Positions 50,788 to 63,890 of a DNA stretch of 64,000 nt are shown here, piece after piece (within the stretch, counting starts at the first letter, position 1; the number at the start of each line of letters is the position of its first letter). Below the pieces are notes generated by a model. That model saw only the letters and a program-made list of their open reading frames with translations. It was not told where the DNA came from and searched no databases. This DNA comes from Apostichopus californicus (lineage: Eukaryota > Echinodermata > Holothuroidea > Aspidochirotida > Stichopodidae), in the NCBI GenBank assembly GCA_020650975.1, contig JAIPMN010019787.1:1-64000 (forward strand), given 5' to 3'. Made by a program: the position numbers and the translations under genes.

Positions 50788-51889
50788 CAAAAACACATAG
50801 TAACACATGGAAACTATGATAAGTTTGAACACATAGTAACATTGCAACAATGATAGGTTTGAACACATAGTGACATTGCAGCAATGATAAGTTTGCTCGG
50901 ATTCCAGATGAATGATGATGTTTGTGGGTGTGGAAGAATCAACAAGTGAGATCACCAATCTTTCAACGAGGCAATTTTATTACTTTTGTAGGCAGTCCTG
51001 TTGGATATTAAATTGATAAAAAGTATAAATTCACCTGAAATATATGTAGTTTTAAGTAAAAAAGCATAGTAAAATATATTAAAAGAGGGATGACTTGGAA
51101 GGCATCTAATGCTTGAGTGTTTCTAGCGTAATGGCAAATAGCACACTGATGTGAAAAGTCATTAATGTCAATAAAAACAATGCCCAAAGCCTTATTAACA
51201 TTAAAGTGGGAAGAAACCAATTGAAACCCTGTGTAACGGAAACTACAGCTTATATTAGTGCTATGTTCGAAAAGTTTAGCAAAAATAATATATATAGAGT
51301 GATGAACAGCCTTAACATCAAGGTGGTATTGTGGGTATGTTTAGAATTTTTTTAAAAATAAAATTGCAGAGTTTAAAGTAAAATTTCTAGAACAGTAGAA
51401 ATGCAACAAAACAGAAATTAATGAAAAAAAAAAATTCTAAAATTGCAGAGAGTTTAAAGTAAAATTTCTGGAATTGTAGAAATGCAACAAAACAGAAATT
51501 AATGAAAACATTTTGCCATTTTGTTTGAGCCTTAGCAGTCATTTTGAGATTTATGAACTGTTTATCTTAACTCTTGAATGCATTTGCAAGAATTACCATA
51601 GCAACATACGATATGACCATTATTCCTTTACCATTTTGAAAAGTGATCGGGTGTCAGACGTTATCGATGTCTTAACTTTGTAGTCGTACTTCCAATATTT
51701 AAATGGAACCATTATCCATGTCCATCAGGCACTGCAAGCAACTTTATGGTTTACATGAGCAACAAAGTTAACTTGGCTGGTCTGAGAGTCCGGTTTCTTA
51801 GCTCCTAGGGTTGTTTTGCCCTCATTTAGTATCTTTCAATGACAATGATTTCAATAGACCCTGGTAGCGATATGTCTGTCATATGAACC
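50788..51889. other. Gap between the convergent stops of CNTLN and CCDC171 (3' UTRs)
   Basis: About 1.1 kb separates the two stops. On the plus strand AATAAA occurs at 51170-51175 and again near 51356. On the minus strand AATAAA occurs at 50976-50981. If these are used, the two 3' UTRs overlap by up to a few hundred bases. Two small repeats lie here: a 33-37-bp unit (GAACACATAGTNACATTGCA) three times at about 50791-50895, and an 87-bp unit (AGTTTAAAGTAAAATTTCT...) twice at about 51359-51510. Confidence 0.55.
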
Positions 51890-54800
51890 TCACAGATCGA
51901 ACGTTTGTCTCTTTGAAGATGGTGTCGTCTGTGTACTGTAATCCATCGCTTCTCTAGAGAGGACGAAGAATAAGGAAAGGAAATTTATACGTAATTCTAC
52001 AGCAAATAATGGTGTTTGGGCGTATCATTAACCCTTGGCCATTCGAAAGTAGAATGAGTAAAACAGGTCATGTGTTTAACTGTCGCACAGTTACCCTTTT
52101 GAAAAGTATGTAAATATAACTTATTGAAGAGTTTAATAATAATATATTTTGACAAATATTTACAACTTGTCTTCATTTTTTGGGTGTGTGCTTGCGTTTG
52201 TGTGATTGAGATCATGTTACAACTGCCACATAATTCTCTCACAAAATTGTAAATCAGGTTTTAAGCGCAGACGTAAGGTGATGATATTTGTTTCTTACTT
52301 TGTACTTGCAAATAGACAAAACAAGCTGTATGCTAGAAAACACACTCCCTGACAGAGAGGTTATCAGATACAATGGAAAGTTGCTGAGGGTGCACACAGG
52401 GAGAGAAAAGTTGTTTTCCAGAGTTCCTTGCCAATTGTTGAAATACTGGAAGTGTTAAAGATTAGAACTTTTATGTATGTGTCATCACAAGGTTTCATGG
52501 AGGTCAAGTATTGCAACTAATAATGTATGTAACATCACAAGGTTTAAAGGAGGTGAACTATTGGAACTGTTAATGTATGTAACATCACAAGGCATACCTT
52601 AAAGGAGCAAAGTCTTCACCGTAGCTTCTCTCCGGCTGATAGCTATATGATTGCGGCTGACCAGTCATCATCTTGTTGGACAGCGATGGGAACGCTGAAA
52701 GGAATGCGCTAGGATCACCAGATGACCTCAGGACCTAAAAATACCAAAGATGAACATACTTTATTAGTATCCAAATATGAATTAATATTTAGCCTACAGG
52801 ATTTAAAGGAAAAATCATGAAATGCTGGAAACCTGTAAAAATTCATTTTTTATCTCTTTTCATGTCAGGAAATATTTCAAACAACTTTCAGTAGGCTTGT
52901 ATCACAACAATCAGAACTACAACATTTTATTTGGTAGTTGACCTTTGCCCTCACTATGCATCTTTCAAATGGGCCTATAAAATCCCCCCCCCCCCTGCCA
53001 CCCAATAGCCATAAATACTGATAATGTAATACTCTTCTCAGTAATTCCTCTTTTTATCACACTGAATAATGTCTCATCAAAATTGAATTTATGCACAAAC
53101 ACAAGCATCTCACCTCATCTGAATCCCTCTCCCTCCTACAAACAGCACTGACTTCTTTCTTGAGACTTGAGATGTGTTGTTTATGGGAGACTATCTCCTC
53201 CTCTAGCATGCTGATCTTATTGACGGCTGTCTTCTGAGCATCTGTGAATGCTTGCAGAAGACTCTGAAATGAAATGATAAATACAACACTAATAATATAG
53301 AAGAAATTATGTCTTTTTATGTTGAAAACGTTTTAATACTACTAAAAAGACATAACCCCCCAACTCACTATGAGAAGTTTTCTACAAGATTATAGAAATT
53401 AGATAGTCTTTGTTTTAGAGTTCATACTTTATCCAATAATGAATCAATATCAACTTTAATATTCCACTGGATCAGGTTTGATATTAATGGTTATGAGATT
53501 TTATTAATAACAAAATCATAATAATTCTTTTCCTTCCTCCCCCCCTCCCCATGATTATCACTAGAACAATACTGCGTCTATATATAAGATTTTCTGACAT
53601 GTCACAGAGATTTTGGAATCAATTTCTGAATGTTGAACACAGTATTACCAATTGACAGAGGAAACAGGTTTTGCTCATTTCCCAAATGCTATCAGCGATT
53701 TTCACAAGATATATCATGAAATTCTGTTTGAATAAGTCCAATACCTGTACAGTGCTGGCTTCTGGTTCCTTTAGATCTAAGTTAGACATGGCTGCAGATG
53801 TCAACAACTGTGATGAAGAGATACACAGAAATTGTTATGAACATTCAGTGAAATGTCAGTTTTCTTACCAGCCAGACAGGAATATATCCTAATGCTAATA
53901 CCACTATATACTGTCCTCCCACACCATGCTTCAAAGCACTCATACTGACAGTATGGACAGTTCCTAACCTTCATCTGATTCCAATGCTAATATCACTCCA
54001 TACTGTCCTCTCTTATCATGCTTCAAAGCACTCATACTGACAGTATGGACAATTCCTAACCTTCATCTGATTCTAATGCTACTACCACTCCACACTGTCC
54101 TCTCCCATCATGCTTCAAAGCACTCATAATGACAGTATGGACAGTTCCTAACCTTCATCTGATTCCAATGCTAATACCACTCCATACTGTCCTCTCTTAT
54201 CATGCTTTAAAGCACTCATACTGACAGTATGGACAGTTCCTAACCTTCATCTGATACCAATGCTAATATCACTCCATACTGTCCTCTCTTATCATGCTTT
54301 AAAGCACTCGTACTGACAGTACGGACAATTCCTAACCTTCATCTGATACTAATGCTACTACCACTCCATACTGTCCTCTCCCATCATGCTTCAAAGCACT
54401 CGTACTGACAGTATGGACAGTTCCTAACCTTCATCTGATTCTAATGTTAATACCACTCCATACTGTCCTCTCCCATTATGCTTCAAAGCACTCATACTGA
54501 CAGTATGAACAGTTCCTAACCTTCATCTGATACTAATGCTACTACCACTCCATACTGTCCTCACACATCATGCTTCAAAGCACTCGTAATGACAGTATGG
54601 ACAATTCCTAACCTTCATCTGATACTAATGCTAATACCACTCTATACTGTCCTCACACATCATGCTTCAAAGCACTCATACTGACAATATGGACAGTTCC
54701 TACACTTTATCTGATTGTAATGCTAATACCACTCCATACTGTCCTCCATAATCATGCTTCAAAGTACTCATACTGACAGTATGGACAGTTCCTAAACTTT

Positions 54801-57800
54801 ATTGGATAGAAAAGGAAATTCATACTGCTTACACTGTCAGTAGAAGTGACTTGAGAGCTGAATATAAAAGTTCAGTATAGAAAGAATTGTCCCAACTGGG
54901 TGCATCATACTTTCTGAGATACTTATGCTCGTTTAAGACTAATATGTATCGTAATGCAAAGTAGCATCAAAGGGTGACATTTGGAAAATATGAAACACCG
55001 ACCTCAGCTTGAAAAGATGATGAGCCCTGCTCTCCATCTCACAAATTAAAATTTGGTAAGTTAATAGACAGATATCTAGTGTACCATTACAATACAATCA
55101 TTCATAAAATCCTCAGTAGTAAAAGAAAGACATATTTTGTTTGAATAATGTCAGGATCCCTATGTACTGTTTAACTACATCAGTCAGTGATTATGTAATA
55201 ATAAGTGTCTCATCTCACCTGGTTAAACATCAACTGGTACGATTGGCTGTCTGGTTTATGCATCAGGTTTCTTCTGGCCTTCTCCACACAAGCCTCCAAT
55301 GACTTCAAATAAAACACAAGGGCATCCTTATCTCTGTAGAATAGAAATACCAGAGTATACCAACCGAGAGAAATCAAGGATAACTATAAACTCATCTCAA
55401 GAAAACTGAAAACTTTGTATCCATTGGCCTTTATTCAGAGGCATTAATTTAAGGCCAAATCGATTGTTGATATTGAATCTACCAGGAAATAATTAAGTGT
55501 TAAAATTATATGTCAAATTATTGATGGTTTACAAGGTTGTTCTCACAAACCCTGAAAAAAAAAAAATATCATAATGTGTACAAAAATTGCTGTGGACATC
55601 TTGTACTTGTGTTGCAATTTGACCTTATGTGCAATACATTTTGCTATGCAATACCTTATACCTGATAAACTATTGTCTCCAGTTCAGGCCTGTTTTTGCT
55701 GAGGATTTGTTTTACAAGCTCTCATAGAAATGATTCAAGCCTGATAAATATAAGGAAGAGTCATCTTTCACCAATCGACAACTAAATAAATCTTCTCGTG
55801 AGCCGTCATGATCCCACCATTACATTTAGGGAGTCTTGACGTGCTACTATTTGAACAAGGAATAAGTCTCATCTGGATTTACTTTGTTTTTATCTTGATG
55901 ATGTTCTCTGCCTCTCTGGTCCTGTCTCTTAACTCCTGTTTCTCCTCCTCCAGGCTTATGACCTGTCGCTTCAATTGATGGATGGTCTGCTCTCTCCTCT
56001 TAAGATCCATTGTTACGTCCGATAAACCCTAAGACATAAGGAAAATAATATATATACAATGGATATAAAATGATGGGCATTGTATTGACAAGCAGAGGGG
56101 AAGGTAAGAGAAAGGAAAGGTCAAATGCATGCCACCTGATATATCTATTTACAAGAGTTTAAACTGAGATTTAAAACATTATATTCACTAGATGAGCTAA
56201 ACAGAAAACAAAACATCATATTTTTTAATTCCCTACCCCTTCCCTTAATCCTCTCTTTGTCCCTCCACTGTTTATCTCCTACCTCTCCTCTTCCCCTGTT
56301 TTTTTCTTTCTTTCTTTCTATCTTTCTTCTCTCCATCCCTTGTCTACTAATCCCCTTACATCTGTCTCTTTGTGTTCACCATGCTCATTAACCTGTCTGT
56401 ATTCTGTGTGTGTTTTTGTCCCTTCTGTTACTGTTACTTGTCATTTAGCCTTTGAAGAAGATCCTGCTAGGATCGAAACGTGAGGCCAACTTACTTTTAA
56501 CATTGTCATACTTTTTTAATAACTTTTCATGAATCCATTGACTGGCTAAGGATAGAGTGACCAACCAATCTCTACAATGTCTACAAAATATTGCACCAAA
56601 TCAAAATCTATGGCATCACACCTGTTTGCTTCCAGTTCACTTGGAGAAATTCAATTAAAAAAAATTGGCATGTAGGGATTGGATGTACATTTCAGCAGGG
56701 TGCTTAGACAGTGTTTCTACTTCATTAGTCAGAAATAAAGTTTGAAATCTTCTCTTCATTAAGATATGGCACAGAAGCTATTTTATCTTAACAAATTTAA
56801 AAATTCTAAAATGAGTTCTGATCATGAAGTGTTTACATCCTCTCACAAACTGCTTCTTGATTGTCAAATATATCTTTCTCGTTCCTTTCTGAGTACCACA
56901 GTCAAAGCTTAAATTATTGAGCCATTAACAACAGTACACCAATAGATAAGTACACAGCAGAAAGGTTGTCCAGGAAATGATAGTAACGTGAAACATAAAT
57001 TTCATCTCATTACCTGGACGGCTTCTGCTATAGTTCTCTCTTTCTCTATTTCGTCGGTCGTCTGGACGTTTAGTCGGAGGTTTAGTTCCTCTAGTTGGTC
57101 GCTCTGTTGGTTCAGTACTGTCTGAGCCTCTTCTTCTCGCTTTAATGCCCTGGCCAGCTCATCACAGATACTATCAAATTTAGTCTTAGCTACAAAATCT
57201 TTCATCTGTAAACAAAATAATGACAACAAATAAATAACAGTCCATTAAAAATCATTGCTTTATGTCTTCCTGGTCCATATGGAACAATTCTGGCAGAGAG
57301 GTAAATGGGCGCCTACATCAGCAGTTTAATTACTTCTCTACTCAGGTCCGAGAAAACCGTTGGTTTTTTTGGAGCAAAATAATAAAAAAATTCACTATAA
57401 CTAGATTGAGCAATCTGCAGGGTTAGGCCAGTAGGGTGCTTAAGCCATGAAGGATTAAAGGTGTAGCATACCCATCTAATGTACGATTGTGGGTGGACTG
57501 TTTTAAGACAACATTGAAATTTCCGAAATTTCCGAATTTTTTTGCACAATGTTACACACACAGATTGTAACAACAGAATGCTATTCACTAATTAGCAGAG
57601 GGTACAGCATAATATAATTGCTATATTAGGAACAAAACATCACCCCAGCATTTTCCAAATGTATCGTGAGATATATCCGCTATTGGAATACACAATTTCT
57701 TGTTGGATATATCCATACTTGTTGCATCTCAGCAGGACTGGTTTAAGGCTTGTCTGATCATAGGAGATTATCATACATCAGACTACCCTATGAGGTTATC

Positions 57801-60800
57801 AAATGAACTGCCAGTTTATTTACAATGCATATAGCATCACTCTAGGACAGTCAATGTCATTGCTAGTTTATCACAACCAACTCTGTTGCTCAGACCATAA
57901 AGGAAAAGTCCTCAATCACAACTCACAAAATATCTTCAAAATCAGCCCACATCTTGGCGTGATTCTCGAGCTAAGTGAAACCTGAATTTCCAAAACCTGA
58001 ATTTCCTCTAAACGTCATCAGTATCAGCCCTTAATATTAGTCAGAAAGACCAAAACTTATTTACCAAATATATGATGCCATTACAACTCTCTTATAATCA
58101 TCCACAGAGGATTAATGTAGCCTCACAACCTCTAAATGCATAACTAGAGTCTAGTCAATATTTGAGCAACATTATGAAGGTTAGAACTTTCAAGAAAATG
58201 CTTTTTTTGAGAACGTTAACAAATTTGAGTGCAAAATGATGATGACCTTAAGAAGATGTGACTTACCTTAGCATTAACATCCAAGATTTGTCTCTCCATT
58301 ACATCGGCTCTTTGCTGAGCTTGAGTCAAGCTATTAGTCTCGTCCCTCATACGAGATACCTCGATTCTTAGAGACCTCCTCTCCACCTCGGCGGCATGGA
58401 GACGTTTGGTGAAACTTACCAGTTGCTTCTTAAGGATGGAGATTGTCTCCTGAAAAAATGGAGTAAGGAAAGTGAGTAACTATCTCTACGTGTCTATAAC
58501 AACTGTAAGAGGAATGAACATTTTACAGGATGCCACTCACTGGAATAACAAATAGTTATAATATGATGGAGAAGGTTATATGGATATCTGCTGCTCAACC
58601 AGCTTCACATTTCTTTATTATTTATTTTCGTGGTCAAACTTAAATTATGGTCATTTTTATGTGTGCCCCACTGCAAGGGTGCAAGAAATTCCTAGCTACA
58701 AATCTTGAGTGAAAACACAAACAGCTTCTTGGATTTGGTCGACAATTTTGGACAAATTCAAAGCAAACCTACAAAGTATTGAAACTTAACAAAGAGAAGC
58801 ATCTGATCAAATTAAGACACCCTCATGTATGTATGTTGTCACTAAATGGTGTGTTACTTTATATTGAGCGATAATGGATTCTATACAGCTGCTGAATATT
58901 CAGTGTGAAGCAAGTTTATTGTAGATAATAATCTTTATTGCTTTGCATTGGGTATCATAAGTTACTAAGAAATACATATATATTTAACAAACCATCTATA
59001 TATATAAATATATGCTTCATGCTTGAATTCTTCACCAAATCAGGGATGTTTCAAGTACACCTTGCTTAGGCTATTAATTTTAACTCTCCAGTTAATTTTT
59101 CACTACTTCACTAACCTGTGTTGAATAAGTATGAGGGTTTCCTTCCATGGAACTAAGGGCCAGTACTCTACTCAAACCGTTGGCTAGATGCCTTACCAGC
59201 AGAGAGCCGCTGTGTCCCTTGGGTATCGTACCCAGGGACCTAGACTGTGACCTTGAACTCGACTGCAAGCACAATATAGTCTCCACTCTTGAAAGAACTT
59301 GGTCTAAAACCTGCTGAGCTGATTGGCAAAAATGGTAGTTTCCAATCGAATCTGTAAAAATAAAATTACAGGTCATGAAATTGATGAACCGAAGAACTTA
59401 ACTAAAAACTAGATTTAATTGCGACCATCATTTAAAGGAATGGCAGATTATTTCGCTGGATTCGCGCAAAATTTCTGACATCTCATCGAATAAGTTACCC
59501 AGGAGTATTTCACCACCTCATGTCAATACCCCCACACCAACCCCCCCCCCCCAAATAACTGTACTTGGTTTCTAATCAGTTGAATGCTTAATTTTAAAAG
59601 GACTTTACTCATGGATTAGTAGTAAAATGATTTTAATACACAGTAAAGAGCGGGACAGAAGCACGACAAGATGAATAACGAAAGACAATGATTTTACCTT
59701 GAGCGTATGAAGTCGTCTTTAACTGGTCCATGGTCTTGTGTAATACTGTTATGAGTTCCTCTTTCCCAATCCAAACCACTTGAGAGTGATAGGAAATGTG
59801 CAAACTGCCAAATGCCATTCTTCTTTCTGTGTTAGAAATTCATCAGAAAAAAGTTTGTTACTGCTACAATAGAGGCCTGATGAGAGAGGTAGGGGGTAGG
59901 GGTTGTCACGGAGGCTATAGCCCCAGGGCCAAGGGTCACTTTAAGGGTTTGGAAAAAGAGATATGGAGGGGGCCAAGAAAATAAAGGACATATGGAAAGT
60001 GCAAAATGGGAGGAGCTTCTTATGACATACAGAAGTATCAAAATGTAGGTGACAATTAACCCTGAGACTTCCCCTTCATAATTTTATTTAGCTCACTTAA
60101 ATTGTAAATTAAAGAAAAACCTCACTTAAAGAAAATGAATTGACAACAACTATTAACTGAATGCAAAACTAATGAAACAAGAAAATCCATGAGAAATGAC
60201 TGAATAAAATCTACTGTCACCGAGTCTGTTAATTCCATAGGGACTTTTGTAACAGTAACACACAGAAACACCATATAAAAAGTCTTGAGACAAAACAAGT
60301 TAAACTAAATTACACAAATTCACCCATTAGCTTCAGGATACAAATCGCAAATTGCTTTCTTACTGAATCTTTCAAAAAATGCATCAGGAAATACTGACAT
60401 AAGTTAGTAATAGAGAGATTTAAAGTCAGAAACAATTTCTTGAAATGTCAGAAGCTGCAGACATTCATCCAACCATACAAAACAAATTGGAAAAAATACA
60501 AAGAAGACATCACTCCCTCTGTGAAACGAACAAACCGAGAGGACATCTTTATACGTCTCTCTGAAGGGAAGTTTCCTAGATATCAATAACAGACCATAAC
60601 TTGTTATATAAGTCAGAATTTGAAGATCTCACCAGAGTTAAGACAAGGTGGCCATATGATAAGTGGTAAAACCACAGCTTGGTCTGTAGAAGGTGGACCA
60701 GTCTGTTGATCCAATGTTCTTGAAGATGCAAGGTGTCGTATTCTGTAAGAAATAAATAATAACACCATCAAAGAGTTAATTAATTAGTGGCTAAGACTAC

Positions 60801-63305
60801 ATTATTTATTAAATAGGACCAGGACAATGTGAAAAAGTGGCATAAGTACCCGGATCAATCGTGGGCATTAAAAGCATCATGGAAACTATATTACTTCCGA
60901 CTTTAGCTCAATTTTTGTTAATGTTACTAACTGTCTACAATATTGTACAAAATTAATCTATTAAATCATTATCCAATCCCTGTTTGTAGTTGTAATATGT
61001 CGAGGGTTCAGGGGATTCACTAAACAGTGTACAAGCTTGGAAAAATAAATAAAAATAAGCAGTCTCTGAGCTGTATGAATGTACATCTTTACCACTGACA
61101 GACATTTTATGGCATTCGCATGAAAGCTTAAACTGGATAAAAGCCAAAACAAAACAAGACAATTTTGCAATATTTTTTACAAAGTTTTTACAAACCATTC
61201 CCTTAAACATGAATACATCTTTTGCTTCTCTTGTGAGTACTTATTTACCTGTTGGCAGCAATGACTGTGATGACACCCTTCCTAAATGTTAACAGTGAAT
61301 GACGCTTGGTAGAACCTCTCCCGTGATTCTCCATGGTACTGGAAACGGCGGACACAAACTCCTGGAGTTGACGTTTGAAACCGTCAAACCTCGAGATCTG
61401 TCGCATCAATAAGTCTCTCTCGCTGATTAACTCTGCTATCTGAGCTCTGTAAGCTAAGAGTGATCCGATGAGAAGGCTGCAGACAGTGAGGGCGCTATGT
61501 AGATGTCCTTGGGTCTCGTCCAGCTGTTGTCTGTAACGGCCGCAGTTCTCTTCGAGTTCACTTTTCACCGTGGTCGCAGTCTGCATACTGTGCCAGGCCT
61601 GCTGAGCGGTTTCTTCTGTTTTCTAATAAATCATAAGAAAAAGGCAACAAAAGATGGAATGAAAACAAAGTCTATCGAATGAATAATATAGCCATTATAT
61701 GCATAGAGAGTCAGGTACGCGGTGCATGTGTATTTCTAACTAGACATTGCCATGCCTCACTGTTCATGGTCTTTTCTCTTTTCACAGAAAGGGCACAAAT
61801 AAGCTCAACCGATGCAATTACTGAATATTTTCTGATCTATATGAAAGAGCATAGACATTAATGCCTAGTACGGGATGAAAACTAGTTTGAAGAACGCTGT
61901 CCACTGTTGCTATGGTAAAGTGGATAAAGGTGGTGTCATTAGAAGCAATGAAACCTAACATGAGCTAACGACTGTAGATTCGATAGCCACTCGATGTGGA
62001 GTGTAAGTTATAAGCCATTGGACTTCTCCCACATGTACATGTGGCTGCTTAACATCATAAGATAAAAGTCCCTGCCTTCCCATTCGATATGAGACATCAC
62101 CACTACCTTTAACATTGATATAGTCCTTAATCACAAAAATACCCTATGATGGCAGTAGTGCGACTGGTATTACCCAATCTAGGAACATTTAAAAAAAAAA
62201 AATTTAGAAAGCAGTTTTCTTGAATTAACTGTTCCCAAAGATGGGCCAAAAAATACAATCCTATCCAAGTTAAATATGAGCACATCTAATAGCACTCTTT
62301 TCAGACAACACCTAATTAGGCAGTGTCAAAACTGGGGCGATGGGTGGGGGGATGATGGGGGGTCATGGGGGTAGCAGCTTCCTGCAGAAAGGCTGCATAG
62401 AACATAATCTTTTGTGCTCTGCAGTTTCACACAATTGGCACTACTGGTCTTTAGAGATAATGTGCATTGTTTGATTCAGCCTTGGTGCAGCTTCCCTTTA
62501 TGACATGGTGCCTTAGTCAAGTCAACTGTGCATCTAGAATTGCATGACATCATTGAACTATAATGAATACAAATCCATCGTTATTTTACCTCGGCTTTAT
62601 TCCTAAGATCGGCCAGCTGCCTCTCGTAATGTTTCTCCATCTTCTTCCTCTGTGAAGTCCACTCCTCGTCTCTCTTCTTCTCCGTCTCTTTCAATTTATT
62701 TAAGCTATCTTCATGAGCTTCCTGTGTTTTGTGGAGAAGCTCCTCTTTATTCCTGATTGAACTTGTTAATTTCGATACCTTGAAACAAAAAGATTCAAGA
62801 CTTTGGTAAATTATACAATTTCATAAATCCCAAGATATATTTTACAAAGTTTTAGACACTCAACTTATTCTTTGGTATTCTGTTTTGACAGAGCACATGC
62901 ATTATACTTCCGCATTACGATGCAACGCTCCCTGGAGTTGGTTACGACGTAGATCTCTTGGTTAAACATAGGGGTGATGTTATTATAATGCAAGAGCATT
63001 ATGGTTTAGTCAGAATGGCACAATTGTCAGAAACCAACACAAAATCCAACTTCAATAATTAGTTCATGTTACAAACATTAATACATAAACTGTAAATATA
63101 TAAATTTATACACACGTTTGCTATACATGTAACTTACTTTCTGATTTGCCTGGTTAAACGCATTCATGAGAGCAGCTATTTGATCCTGTACCACACCGGT
63201 CAACTGGTCCCAATCTGGGTCGGACAGACTGACCACAGTGAGGCCTGGAATGGTTGGACCTGACCGGATTCGCTCATACAGGCCATGCAGGTAAACTTTT
63301 CTGTT
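51890..63305 (-). CDS. CCDC171: CCDC171-like coiled-coil protein, C-terminal part (14 exons; 5' end outside window)
   Basis: Exons in transcription order: 63305-63138, 62778-62590, 61622-61249, 60742-60633, 59826-59698, 59351-59116, 58449-58267, 57205-57014, 56028-55883, 55333-55219, 53807-53745, 53263-53114, 52734-52598, 51953-51890. All join in phase with GT..AG introns and give 751 aa. Human CCDC171 has about 1,326, so this is the C-terminal part. Recognition rests on FDSICDELARAL, TDEIEKERTIAEAVQ, the heptad-rich exon at 56028, KDKDALVFYLKSLEAC, and NKISMLEEEIVSHKQHISSL, which follow human CCDC171 in order as I remember it. N-terminal to these are more coiled coils (62778 exon, highly charged) and a less charged region (60742-59698). 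The molecular role is poorly known. The last exon is less certain: reading past the 52598 donor instead would stop at 52585 after RYAL. Confidence 0.85.
52471..52620. repeat. 50-bp tandem repeat, 3 units, spanning a CCDC171 splice donor
   Basis: Units at 52471-52520, 52521-52570 and 52571-52620 share ATGTATGTAACATCACAAGG followed by an AAAGGAG block. The third unit covers the last coding bases of the 52734-52598 exon, its donor and about 27 intron bases. The other two units lack about six bases including the donor GTATG. Confidence 0.8.
53891..54810. repeat. 92-bp minisatellite, 10 copies
   Basis: AATGCTAATACCACTCCATA..CTGTCCTC, CATGCTTCAAAGCACTCATA, CTGACAGTATGGACAGTTCC and TAACCTTCATCTGAT recur every 92 bases (for example at 53891, 53983 and 54075) up to about 54810. 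It includes the short inverted pair ATACTGTCC / GGACAGTAT. It lies in the CCDC171 intron upstream of the 53807-53745 exon and does not include the acceptor. Confidence 0.95.
56265..56505 (+). mobile_element. Dispersed repeat family A, copy 3
   Basis: The longest single-orientation copy: CTGTTTATCTCCTACCTCTC, CTCTTCCCCTGT, CATCCCTTGTCTACTAATCC, CATGCTCATTAACCTGTCTG and GAAGATCCTGCTAGGATCGA, followed by AACGTGAGGCCAACTTACTT. A TTTC-rich expansion interrupts it near 56300. It lies in the CCDC171 intron, about 240 bases 5' of the 56028 exon start in gene orientation and antisense to the gene. Confidence 0.75.
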
Positions 63306-63668
63306 CTGTAAAAGAAGCCATCACAAATTTGAAAAAAGATTGCCTAAAAGTAGCTGGCTTTAAAATCTTATAACATCTTGAGATATGCATATGCATGAGC
63401 ACCATATAAACATGACATTGTGTTATTAGCTTGTTATACTTTAGTGCCATAACAAAATGTTGTTGTTCAATCCTTCACTCTTTCGAAGAAAATATTAGCA
63501 CAAGGCTTTAGATCTACTTACTAGGTTAAGTTAAAAATTGGGAGAGAAGATTGAAGGATTATTGTCATTAACTCTCATGTAAATCCAGTTACTGACCACA
63601 CACTCTTGGTTAGAAGACACTGTGGAGCCTTTGTATGCAAGATCAAGCCTGATCAAGCCTGATGACAA

Positions 63669-63890
63669 GGAGTGTTAGCTCAGTGGTTAACGCCGGTGCC
63701 TTTCAATCATAAGGTAACGAGTTCGAGTCACTCCAAGATTAATGTATGTCGTCCAGTTACAGAGTTGTTGACAATTCATAATCTTGGACGTTAAATATGA
63801 ATGCAAGAGACTGACTTTGGTCAGCTTGGGGCTTTGATAAGCCAATGATGGCTTCTTCGCGAGTTCCTGCTTGCAGGAGGATCTAAAATA
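63669..63890 (+). mobile_element. tRNA-derived SINE family 1, copy 3 (plus)
   Basis: GGAGTGTTAGCTCAGTGGTT (box A) at 63669 and ACGAGTTCGAGTCACTCC (box B) are followed by a body with CCAGTTACAGAGTTGTTGAC and the tail GCAGGAGGATCTAAAATA. It is the reverse-orientation relative of the copies at 41.3 and 48.2 kb. The anticodon-arm-like CCTTTCAATCATAAGG has an 8-base loop, so it is a SINE head, not a tRNA gene. It lies in the CCDC171 intron upstream of the 63305 exon. Confidence 0.85.

Noticed and set aside
52585-52597. TGA at 52585 as the CCDC171 end
   Set aside because: A GTATGC donor precedes it, and a pyrimidine-rich acceptor before 51953 gives an in-phase short exon. Not excluded.
63669-63740. 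Genuine tRNA gene
   Set aside because: The A and B boxes are present, but the anticodon loop is 8 bases, the acceptor stem does not pair, and the unit recurs with a common tail, so it is a SINE.
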